A stretch of DNA of 14,135 nucleotides, taken from contig CAZRSA010000072.1 of assembly GCA_964602525.1 (NCBI GenBank), positions 1 to 14,135 on the forward strand, read 5' to 3'. The translations under genes and the position numbers were made by a program. Each line of letters begins with the position of its first letter. Positions within the stretch are counted from its first letter, which is position 1. This document shows, one piece after another, positions 8,610 to 14,135 of this stretch. Origin of the DNA: Lentisalinibacter sp964602525 (lineage in GTDB: Bacteria > Pseudomonadota > Gammaproteobacteria > Steroidobacterales > Woeseiaceae). Under the pieces are notes generated by a model that was given only the letters and a program-made list of their open reading frames with translations, was not told the origin of the DNA and made no database searches.

Positions 8610-9443
8610 CTAGGCATAGCGGTTCGTGACGACGCCGATCGCGGCGCCCTGGCCGCTGAACATCGCCTCCCGGTTCAGCCAGACCACCACCACTGCCGCC
8701 GCGCAGAAGAGATACATGTCCCACGGCTGGGCGTCCGGCCACAGCGGGTTGTTCAGCCAGAAGTGGAAGAACAGGGGCAGCAGGATGCTGCCGCGTGAGG
8801 CGTTGAACAGCGCGGTAACGATGAGCGCGGCGCCCACGGAACCCAGAAAGAAGGGCATGAACGACCACGCGCCCTGGGGCGTGCCGCTCAGCAGGAAGGC
8901 CGGCAGGTGCCACACGGCCCACACGATGCCCACCGCGAGACCGGCCCAGAAGGGGACGAGCCGGCGCTGGGCCAGCGGCAGGGCGAGCCCGCGCCAGCCG
9001 AATTCCTCGACGGGCCCCTGGAACAGCATCACGAGGAGCGCCATGACCAGCGCGCCCGCCGTCCCCGACCACCCGGACCACTCGTCGAGGTCGCCCTTCA
9101 GTGCGGCGCCGGCAACGAACAACAGCGGGATGCCGAGGATCACGAAGGCGTACCAGGCGGGCGAACAGCGCCACAGCCCGAGCCGGCGCAGGTAGCCGCC
9201 GAGCCCGCGCAGGCCGGCGTGCCGCAACACGAGCACGAAGGCGGCGATGCCGGGCGCCCAGACCGCCAGGAAGAACAGCGGGTTGCGGCCGCTGATCTCG
9301 CCGAACACGGCCGTCACGGCATCGGGAGCGAAGATGAACAGGCAGAACAGGCCCCAGGTGATGCCGAAGGTGATCAGGACGAACGGGACGAGTGCGGCGA
9401 CCGGCACGGCGTCGACGTTCTGCGCGATCGGAGTGCCTGCCAT
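8610..9443 (-). CDS. CPBP-family intramembrane metalloprotease
   Basis: The 277-residue polytopic membrane protein belongs to the CPBP (Abi/CAAX-protease and bacteriocin-processing) family. The metal-site motifs are all present: E146-E147 with R151 in VEEFGWR, H179 in WAVWHLP, and H227 and N231 in HFWLN. Seven or eight hydrophobic segments are visible, the first at about 15-38 and the last at about 243-256. GAGGA lies seven bases before the ATG at 9443, a good start. Family members cleave prenylated or other membrane-embedded peptides or confer bacteriocin immunity; the target here is unknown. The gene immediately precedes, and may overlap, the serine hydrolase gene, suggesting a shared envelope role. 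It is divergent from wrbA, with 131 bases between them. Confidence 0.9.
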   Translation of the reverse strand: MAGTPIAQNVDAVPVAALVPFVLITFGITWGLFCLFIFAPDAVTAVFGEISGRNPLFFLAVWAPGIAAFVLVLRHAGLRGLGGYLRRLGLWRCSPAWYAFVILGIPLLFVAGAALKGDLDEWSGWSGTAGALVMALLVMLFQGPVEEFGWRGLALPLAQRRLVPFWAGLAVGIVWAVWHLPAFLLSGTPQGAWSFMPFFLGSVGAALIVTALFNASRGSILLPLFFHFWLNNPLWPDAQPWDMYLFCAAAVVVVWLNREAMFSGQGAAIGVVTNRYA

Positions 9444-9459
9444 GACGGTATCCTCGAGA

Positions 9460-9480
9460 CTGACCCGACCCCATTGTCAG
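9460..9480. promoter_or_regulatory. Short inverted repeat between CPBP gene and wrbA
   Basis: CTGAC and GTCAG form 5-bp arms around an 11-base spacer in the 131-base divergent region, beginning 17 bases from the CPBP start. It could be a small operator. The arms are short enough to arise by chance. I could not identify convincing -35/-10 pairs for wrbA in this region. Confidence 0.15.
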
Positions 9481-9562
9481 GGCGGCGTAGCACGGCGTCC
9501 ACTGGTGCTTCGCGCAGGGACTGCCGGTAGCATCAGGGGCCAGGTTCGCCGGATCAATCAGC

Positions 9563-9567
9563 AGGAG
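9563..9567 (+). promoter_or_regulatory. Ribosome binding site of wrbA
   Basis: AGGAG ends seven bases before the wrbA ATG at 9575, an optimal spacing that fixes the start. Confidence 0.7.
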
Positions 9568-9574
9568 ACTCGAT

Positions 9575-10177
9575 ATGACGCGGATACTCGTTCTCTACTA
9601 CAGCATGTACGGCCACACCGAGACCATGGCCAAGGCGGCTGCCGAAGGCGCTGCCGGCGTCGAGGGCACGAAGGTCACGCTGAAGCAGGTGCCGGAACTC
9701 GTACCCGAGAAGGTGCTCGAGGAATCCGCCGCCAAGACGGACCAGGAGGCGCCGGTGGCCGAACCCGGCGAACTGGCCGACTACGACGCCGTCATCTTCG
9801 GCACCCCGACCCGCTTCGGCAACATGTGCGCACAGATGCGCAATTTCCTGGACCAGACCGGCGCCCTGTGGATGAACGGCAAGCTGGTCGGCAAGGTCGG
9901 CAGCGTCTTCACCTCCACCGCCTCGCAGCACGGCGGCCAGGAGACGACCATCACGTCGTTTCACAACACGCTGCTCCACCACGGCATGGTCGTGGTGGGC
10001 GTGCCCTACACCTGCGATGCGCTGACGACGATGGACGAGGTGATGGGCGGCAGCGCTTACGGCGCAGCGACGATGGCGGACGCGGACGGCAGCCGCATGC
10101 CATCGGAGAAGGAACTCACGATCGCCCGCTTCCAGGGCGAGCACGTGGCGAAGATCGTGCAGAAACTCGCCGCCTAG
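9575..10177 (+). CDS. wrbA: NAD(P)H:quinone oxidoreductase WrbA (type IV)
   Basis: WrbA is a tetrameric FMN flavoprotein that reduces quinones by two electrons, limiting semiquinone and superoxide formation. At 200 residues it matches the family length (E. coli 198). The FMN phosphate loop YYSMYGHTETMA is at 8-19, the isoalloxazine-binding block GTPTRFGNMCAQMRNFLDQ follows at about 72-90, and TSTASQHGGQETT with the downstream LLHHGMVVVG segment are the WrbA-specific insertions that separate it from plain flavodoxins. The Shine-Dalgarno AGGAG is well placed. It is a single-gene plus-strand unit, divergent from the CPBP gene and convergent with the six-gene minus-strand unit, 21 bases away. No terminator hairpin is evident in that gap. 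Confidence 0.95.
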   Translation: MTRILVLYYSMYGHTETMAKAAAEGAAGVEGTKVTLKQVPELVPEKVLEESAAKTDQEAPVAEPGELADYDAVIFGTPTRFGNMCAQMRNFLDQTGALWMNGKLVGKVGSVFTSTASQHGGQETTITSFHNTLLHHGMVVVGVPYTCDALTTMDEVMGGSAYGAATMADADGSRMPSEKELTIARFQGEHVAKIVQKLAA

Positions 10178-10198
10178 ATCGGGGCGGACCGGTCTTCG

Positions 10199-10861
10199 CT
10201 ACGCGGGCTGCAGGACGCTGAGCACGGTGATCCCGGCGATGAGCACCCAGAGGACGACGAGAATGGTGGTCGCCCGCCGGTAGCCCCGCCGCAGCCGGTC
10301 TTCCAGCGCCTGGTCGCTGCCGTGCGCGCCGATCTCCTGCCACACCGCGAAATACCGGACCAGCGCCAGCCGGATGCCGACACCGCAGACGATGACGCCG
10401 GCGTAGAGGATCATCTTCCAGGCGAGCCAGTGCGGTGCGCCGAGGAGTCCGGTCAGCGACAGCGCGCCGGCAACGAGCAGCGCGAGCATCACGGCGTGCC
10501 GCAGGGCGTGGTCGGCCAGTGCCAGGAGGGTGCCGGCGCTGGTCTTGCGCCGCCGATGAGTGAGCTCCACCAGCGCCAGCCAGCCGGCGGCGAAGAGCCC
10601 GGCGGCGGCGGCGAGTGCGGTGCCGCCCGGCAGATAGCCGTAGCGCGCCGCCAGCACCGTGCCCAGGCCGGCCTGCAGGATCAGCGCATAGCGCACGTGC
10701 TGATCCACGTCCATGACGTGATCCAGCAGCCGGTCGCGCTCGGCGAATGGCAACGCTTTCGCATGCGAGACGTAGCGGAAGGTGGAGTTGATGACCAGCT
10801 CCGAGCCCAGCCAGTAGCCGAGCACGACGATGTGGGCGACGGCGAGCGCGTTCAGCAGCAT
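10199..10861 (-). CDS. Multi-pass membrane protein of unknown function
   Basis: I do not recognise this 220-residue protein. It shows about six hydrophobic segments (roughly 4-24, 57-75, 81-100, 121-140, 149-167 and 199-217). Charged loops separate them, including a basic THRRRKT turn near 101-107. Several histidines fall in or next to the membrane (H10, H48, H55, H118, H122), a pattern seen in haem- or copper-handling membrane proteins such as the CopD and cytochrome b561-like families, but this is only a resemblance. It is the last gene of the six-gene minus-strand unit; the preceding gene ends five bases before its ATG at 10861, so translation is probably coupled. Longer readings in this frame run antisense-like across the upstream gene and are not credible. 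The coding call is firm; the function is unknown. Confidence 0.8.
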   Translation of the reverse strand: MLLNALAVAHIVVLGYWLGSELVINSTFRYVSHAKALPFAERDRLLDHVMDVDQHVRYALILQAGLGTVLAARYGYLPGGTALAAAAGLFAAGWLALVELTHRRRKTSAGTLLALADHALRHAVMLALLVAGALSLTGLLGAPHWLAWKMILYAGVIVCGVGIRLALVRYFAVWQEIGAHGSDQALEDRLRRGYRRATTILVVLWVLIAGITVLSVLQPA

Positions 10862-10866
10862 GGCCG

Positions 10867-11559
10867 TCAGCCGGTCAGGCTCACGAGCTGGTAGAGATAG
10901 TCCTTCGGCTCGCCCACATGGGCCTTGACGATCAGGCGGTCGTCGTCGGCGGTGGTCCAAACGTGATAGGGCGGGTGGTACTCGACCACCGTGCCGCCGA
11001 ACAGGAACTCGAAATGGTGCGCCTCGATGGCGCCGGCCGGCACCTCCACCGTCTCCCGGCCGCGGTAACGCAGGCCGTAGCTGATGCGGTGCAGCCGCGG
11101 GCCCGTCGAACCGTTGAATGCCAGCGAACTGATCAGGCTGCCCTCCACCCACTGGTCCTCGCCCTCGCGGGAGAAGTCGAACGCGGTGGTCATCCAGGCG
11201 TCGCTGGCGATGGCGTGGCTGCCGAAGGTCTGCAGCGGCGCAGCGGCATCGAGCACCTGGCTGAGCCGGCCGTCCTCGACGTTGAACGACTCGCAGGCGC
11301 CGCCGTCCTCGTCGAACACGTACCAGCCGGTGCCGACGAAGCGGTCCTCCACCGTGAGGCGCACGAATGCGTCCAGCGGCCGCCAGTCGGCGTCGACCGC
11401 GCACAGTACGTCGCGCAGCACCTCGCCCTCGTCGATCTCGCTGCGCGCGCGCAGGATGCGTCGCCCGTCGGTATGCACGGTGACGGCGAAATACTCGCGA
11501 CCGCGTTCACCTGCCGGGCCGACGTAGGCCAGCCGGCCTTCACGGGTGCGATGGCGCAT
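10867..11559 (-). CDS. Hypothetical protein, soluble and probably beta-rich
   Basis: I cannot name this 230-residue protein. It has no signal peptide or membrane segment. Many alternating hydrophobic/polar stretches and aromatic or Gly turns (for example FVGTGWYVFDEDGG near 74-87, HHFEFLFGGTVVEYHPPYHVW near 181-201) suggest a beta-barrel or lipocalin-like fold, as in DUF3108-type proteins, but that is a structural guess. The C-terminus contains a strand series ending in DYLYQLVSL. GGGGA lies six bases before the ATG at 11559, supporting this start. The lipoprotein gene ends two bases upstream and the membrane protein starts five bases downstream, so it sits tightly inside the six-gene unit. 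Two Cys residues are present with no metal-binding pattern. Confidence 0.78.
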   Translation of the reverse strand: MRHRTREGRLAYVGPAGERGREYFAVTVHTDGRRILRARSEIDEGEVLRDVLCAVDADWRPLDAFVRLTVEDRFVGTGWYVFDEDGGACESFNVEDGRLSQVLDAAAPLQTFGSHAIASDAWMTTAFDFSREGEDQWVEGSLISSLAFNGSTGPRLHRISYGLRYRGRETVEVPAGAIEAHHFEFLFGGTVVEYHPPYHVWTTADDDRLIVKAHVGEPKDYLYQLVSLTG

Positions 11560-11561
11560 GC

Positions 11562-11786
11562 TCAGTCCCCGCCCTGCGATCCGGCCTCCTCCAGTGCCTC
11601 GTCCATGGCCTTCTTGCGGTCCTTGCCGATGTCTTCGATCTCCTTCGCCCGATCGATGGTATCGGTCATCGGGTCGAAGACGGTCTCGCGGTCCTCGTAG
11701 GCGTCTGCCTGCCCGGTTGGTTCTTCCTCCGCGCCGCCGCAGGCGGCGAGCACCAGGCAGGCGCCGGTCAATATCAGCTTGTGCAT
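11562..11786 (-). CDS. Small lipoprotein, 74 residues
   Basis: The protein opens with a short lipoprotein signal peptide (MHKLILTGACLVLAAC). The lipobox is LAAC with C16 as the lipidated residue. Residue +2 is Gly, so there is no Asp inner-membrane retention signal and outer-membrane sorting is expected. The mature part is an acidic, flexible stretch (GGAEEEPTGQ) followed by a charged helix (about 40-69) containing DTIDRAKEIEDIGKDRKKAM, typical of small envelope lipoproteins of unknown role. The ATG at 11786 is preceded by GGGAG. A longer reading in the same frame starting at 12149 lies inside the hydrolase gene and lacks a signal peptide, so it is rejected. The hydrolase stop is one base upstream and the next gene starts two bases downstream. 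Confidence 0.85.
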   Translation of the reverse strand: MHKLILTGACLVLAACGGAEEEPTGQADAYEDRETVFDPMTDTIDRAKEIEDIGKDRKKAMDEALEEAGSQGGD

Positions 11787-11787
11787 C

Positions 11788-12339
11788 TCACGCTCCCCCG
11801 TTCGCCATGACGCGCCCGATGAACAGGCGCAGCAATTCGTTAATGGTATCGATGTTCTCCGTGAGCCGGTGATCGCCGTCGACCACGTGCAGCGAAGCCA
11901 GCGCCTCGCGCGCGAAACGGATGCTGTTCTCCACCGGCACCACGTCGTCGCGCCAGCCGTGCACGATCTCCAGCGGGCAGTCCGGCGGCGGCGGCGTGAG
12001 TTCCTCGTAGCCCGGCATGTAGTAGGCGGGTGCCAGCACGAAGACGCCGTCCACCGGCTGCACAGCGCTTGCGGCGGTGGCGACGTGACCGCCCATGCTG
12101 GAGCCAACCAGTATTGTCGATCGTCCGGTCGATCGATCGGGCCGGGCAATGCCGCCCAGCACGCCCACGAGCTTCTGCACCCGCTGGGTGGGATCGGCGA
12201 TGCCCTGGTAGTCGACGGAATCGGCGCCGGCGCCCAGCTCGCGCACCATGGCCGCCATGGCGGTGATCTTGCTACCCCAGGGGCCGCTCTCCTGGCCGTG
12301 TGAGAAGATGACGTCGAGATCGGCGTAAGCGTTCGTCAC
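11788..12339 (-). CDS. Alpha/beta hydrolase (small esterase-like, YqiA/RBBP9-like size)
   Basis: The 183-residue protein is a minimal alpha/beta hydrolase without a signal peptide. It begins with a strand and oxyanion region DVIFSHGQESGPWGSK (9-24). The nucleophile elbow is GSSMGG with S81, the acid is probably D131 in HGWRDDVVP, and the His is H157 in DGDHRL, so the triad is complete and in order. Length and layout resemble small esterases such as YqiA and RBBP9; the substrate is unknown. The start is GTG 12339, overlapping the stop of the alkyltransferase-like gene by four bases (GTGA) and preceded by GGGAGGAA, a strong Shine-Dalgarno sequence inside that gene. Longer readings in this frame cross the whole upstream gene and are not used. 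The lipoprotein ATG follows the stop after one base. Confidence 0.88.
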   Translation of the reverse strand: MTNAYADLDVIFSHGQESGPWGSKITAMAAMVRELGAGADSVDYQGIADPTQRVQKLVGVLGGIARPDRSTGRSTILVGSSMGGHVATAASAVQPVDGVFVLAPAYYMPGYEELTPPPPDCPLEIVHGWRDDVVPVENSIRFAREALASLHVVDGDHRLTENIDTINELLRLFIGRVMANGGA

Positions 12340-12743
12340 TGGGTTTCCTCCCTGCTCGCATCGGCGGCCGGCGCCGCCTTCCAGATGAGTTCGTCGAAAT
12401 CCGGCTGCCAGCCGAACCGGGCCATGGAGATGCGCCCGCGCACGACCGTGACGCCCTCCTCGCGCAGACGGTCGCGCTGGCGCCGATAGCCCTCGCTGCC
12501 GGCCGGCAGCGAGATTCGGCCGGCGGCGTTCACCACCCGGTGCCAGGGCACGTCTGTGCCGGCCGGCAGCGTCGCCATCACCCGCCCCACCAGCCGGGCG
12601 CCGCGGGGCAGCCCCACCAGCCGGCCGATCTGGCCGTAGCTCGCCACACAGCCCGGCGGGATGGAGCAAACCATCGCACGGATCCGCTCCCTGCGTTTGC
12701 GCGCCAGCGCGTCGGGCTCGCTCCGGCGCCCGGCGAGCCTCAT
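12336..12743 (-). CDS. atl: Alkyltransferase-like protein (ATL), MGMT fold with Trp replacing the reactive Cys
   Basis: ATL proteins bind O6-alkylguanine in DNA, flip it out and flag the lesion for nucleotide excision repair, but cannot remove the alkyl group. The 135-residue protein has the MGMT DNA-binding domain: SYGQIGRLVG at 35-44, an Arg-rich recognition helix with probable finger arginine R50 (GARLVGRVM), then VPWHRVVN at 65-72. The alkyl-acceptor Cys of MGMT (PCHRV) is Trp here (W67), the hallmark of ATLs such as E. coli YbaZ (129 residues). GRISLP and RYGWQPD-like C-terminal segments complete the domain. ATG 12743 overlaps the upstream GTPase stop by four bases (ATGA), and its own stop overlaps the hydrolase GTG. 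Confidence 0.92.
   Translation of the reverse strand: MRLAGRRSEPDALARKRRERIRAMVCSIPPGCVASYGQIGRLVGLPRGARLVGRVMATLPAGTDVPWHRVVNAAGRISLPAGSEGYRRQRDRLREEGVTVVRGRISMARFGWQPDFDELIWKAAPAADASREETQ
12345..12352 (-). promoter_or_regulatory. Internal ribosome binding site for the alpha/beta hydrolase
   Basis: On the reverse strand GGGAGGAA lies within the last codons of atl, with GGAGG seven bases before the GTG at 12339. It is the strongest Shine-Dalgarno match in the right-hand unit and fixes the non-ATG start of the hydrolase. Confidence 0.7.
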
Positions 12744-14122
12744 TGCGCCGCCCGCAACCGCTGGCGGATCTCCTCGCGGGCCTCGCGCAGGATCGTGTCC
12801 CGGTCGAGGCTCGCCAGGATCTCGGCAACCACCCGCTTGGGCCCGCCCTCGCCCCAGGACTTGCCCTGGGCGAGATACTGATCGGCGACCCGGCCGACCA
12901 CGTAGGTGCTGTAGTACGCAATCGCGCCCTGGGCGCCGGCGGTGACCAGCGTGGACAGCCCGCCGGTACCCACCTTCAGCGCGCTGGAGACGAAGTGCAC
13001 GGCCCAGACGGTGCCCATCAGCGCCGCCGCCTCGGTCATGATGACCCGCACCAGCGAGCCGGCCTCCCGGCGGGCGATGGGCAGGTCGTAGATGCGCGAG
13101 AGATGCAGCACCATGCCGACGTCGACGAAGGCGGCGGCGAACAGATCGGCCACCGGCACCGGGTTCAGCGCCACGGTGGCGCCCTTGGCGATGCAGTAGG
13201 TGCGCACCACCCGCTCGGCCACCTGCCGGCGCGCCTCGACGATGCGCCGGCCCACCTTGTCGGTGAGATCGGCCGCGAAGATGGAGGCGTTCAGGGCCGC
13301 CAGCGTCTTGCCCTCCCGGTCCAGGATGTCCCAGAGCCGCAGCCGCAGCGTCTCCACATCCGCGGGCGGACGACGGCGGGTCTCGCGCTCGGCGCCGTCC
13401 CCGCTGCGGGTGACGACCGTACGCGGCGCCGGATCCGCGGCCGCCGGGATGACGTTGCGTGCATCGATCAGGCCCTCGACGCGGGTGCGCAGTGCCGCCA
13501 GCAGCGCGTCGCGCTCGGCGTCGTCGTAACGGTCGGCCTTGTTCAGCACCAGCACCACGGGACGGCCGAGCCGGACCATCGTGCTGAGGGCATCGAATTC
13601 CGTCGCCGTGATGTCACCGTCGACCACGAACATCACAAGGTCGGCGCGGGCGGCGACTTCCCGCGCCAGCGCCTCTCGCTCCTCGCCGCCGGCCTCGTCG
13701 ATGCCGGGCGTATCGATCACGAATACCCCGCCCGCCTCTTCCTCGCGGAGCGCATGCATGGCGCTCTCGCGGGTCTCGCCGTGCAGCGGACTGACGGTGA
13801 AGCGGGTCTCGCCGATAAGGGCATTCAGCAGCGACGACTTGCCGGTGCTCACCCGACCGAAGGCCGCGATGTGGAGGTGGCCGTGCTCGAGCTTGTCCAG
13901 CATCGCCTGGACCTGGCGGTAGTCGTCGGCCAGCGCCTCGCGCACGCCGCCGGGCAGGCGCCGGTCGCCGAGCAACTCGCGCAGGCTCTCGCGGGCCAGA
14001 TCGAGATGATCGCCGCTCGGGTCGGCCCCGGAATAGGCAACAGGGTCGCCGATCCCGCCGGCCCTACTCGTCCCGCCGTCTCGCCTGTTCCCGGAGGGCG
14101 ATCTGCGCCACGCGCCGAACAC
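12740..14122 (-). CDS. GTPase with C-terminal membrane/DUF697-type domain
   Basis: The 460-residue protein (from GTG 14122) starts with an Era/dynamin-like GTPase domain: P-loop GRVSTGKS at 89-96, a Thr-rich switch I near 108-118, G3 DTPG at 137-140, and G4 NKAD at 194-197. A variable basic stretch at 235-255 follows. The C-terminal half (about 300-445) has hydrophobic segments near 315-337, 362-382 and 388-410 and resembles the DUF697 region of E. coli YcjF, ending in a charged helix. Such proteins are thought to act at the membrane; the biological role is not established. The true start is uncertain: the frame stays open to the window edge (IWKR precedes residue 1), so the gene may begin a few codons outside. 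Its stop overlaps the atl ATG by four bases. Confidence 0.85.
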   Translation of the reverse strand: MFGAWRRSPSGNRRDGGTSRAGGIGDPVAYSGADPSGDHLDLARESLRELLGDRRLPGGVREALADDYRQVQAMLDKLEHGHLHIAAFGRVSTGKSSLLNALIGETRFTVSPLHGETRESAMHALREEEAGGVFVIDTPGIDEAGGEEREALAREVAARADLVMFVVDGDITATEFDALSTMVRLGRPVVLVLNKADRYDDAERDALLAALRTRVEGLIDARNVIPAAADPAPRTVVTRSGDGAERETRRRPPADVETLRLRLWDILDREGKTLAALNASIFAADLTDKVGRRIVEARRQVAERVVRTYCIAKGATVALNPVPVADLFAAAFVDVGMVLHLSRIYDLPIARREAGSLVRVIMTEAAALMGTVWAVHFVSSALKVGTGGLSTLVTAGAQGAIAYYSTYVVGRVADQYLAQGKSWGEGGPKRVVAEILASLDRDTILREAREEIRQRLRAAQ

Positions 14123-14135
14123 CCGTTTCCAGATA
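14064..14135 (-). CDS. Possible 3' end of an upstream gene (partial)
   Basis: In another reverse frame the last 72 bases of the window read as 23 codons (YLETGVRRVAQIALREQARR, then RDE) before TAG at 14064-14066. The sequence looks like the amphipathic C-terminal helix of a real protein. It would overlap the GTPase start at 14122 by 59 bases, so either the overlap is real, the GTPase starts later, or this reading is spurious. Too short to identify. Confidence 0.35.
   Translation of the reverse strand, partial: YLETGVRRVAQIALREQARRRDE

Noticed and set aside
10187..10194. GACCGGTC palindrome between wrbA and the convergent membrane protein gene
   Set aside because: It is an 8-base palindrome without loop or T-run, so it cannot be a hairpin terminator and is expected by chance at this GC content.
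12118..12140. Repeated CGATCG motifs
   Set aside because: They fall inside the alpha/beta hydrolase reading frame, where they encode a D-R-S-T-G-R-S-T stretch; there is no sign of a site-specific function.
11562..12149. A 195-codon version of the lipoprotein frame
   Set aside because: The extra N-terminal part is the shifted frame of the hydrolase gene. The 74-codon version has a proper signal peptide, lipobox and operon-like spacing.

Overview
The window is GC-rich DNA with almost gap-free coding. The glycerol-3-phosphate acyltransferase, OtsA, glucokinase and WrbA all resemble gammaproteobacterial or enterobacterial-type versions, so a high-GC gammaproteobacterium is the most likely source. 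The sequence alone does not fix the genus. I see no rRNA, tRNA, insertion sequence, CRISPR array or phage gene, and no stretch over 300 bases lacks a gene.

Left edge (1-1720, minus): the N-terminal 573 codons of plsB, cut by the window edge. A 73-base divergent region (1721-1793) separates it from a plus-strand trehalose operon (1794-6821) in the order otsB, GH15 glycoside hydrolase, otsA, glk. OtsA and OtsB make trehalose from UDP-glucose and glucose-6-phosphate. The GH15 enzyme is a good candidate for splitting trehalose into two glucoses, and glucokinase would return glucose to glucose-6-phosphate. The operon therefore appears to encode synthesis, breakdown and salvage together.

Centre (6852-9443, minus): a macro-domain protein of the YmdB type with the usual catalytic Asp replaced by Ala. 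Upstream of it on the same strand is a coupled pair: a CPBP intramembrane protease followed by an exported serine hydrolase of the beta-lactamase/carboxypeptidase fold. A divergent plus-strand gene, wrbA (9575-10177), encodes a flavodoxin-like quinone reductase.

Right side (10199-14135, minus): a tightly packed six-gene unit. In transcription order it holds a DUF697-type GTPase with membrane segments, an alkyltransferase-like protein (MGMT fold with Trp for the reactive Cys), an alpha/beta hydrolase, a 74-residue lipoprotein, a 230-residue protein of unknown function and a six-helix membrane protein. The last two are not recognised. The genes are separated by 1-5 bases or overlap by 4, which points to one transcript.

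The most useful points for follow-up are the self-contained trehalose cycle, the six-gene unit, the protease/hydrolase pair, and two genes (plsB and the macro gene) whose best -10 elements lie so close to the start codon that their mRNAs may be leaderless.
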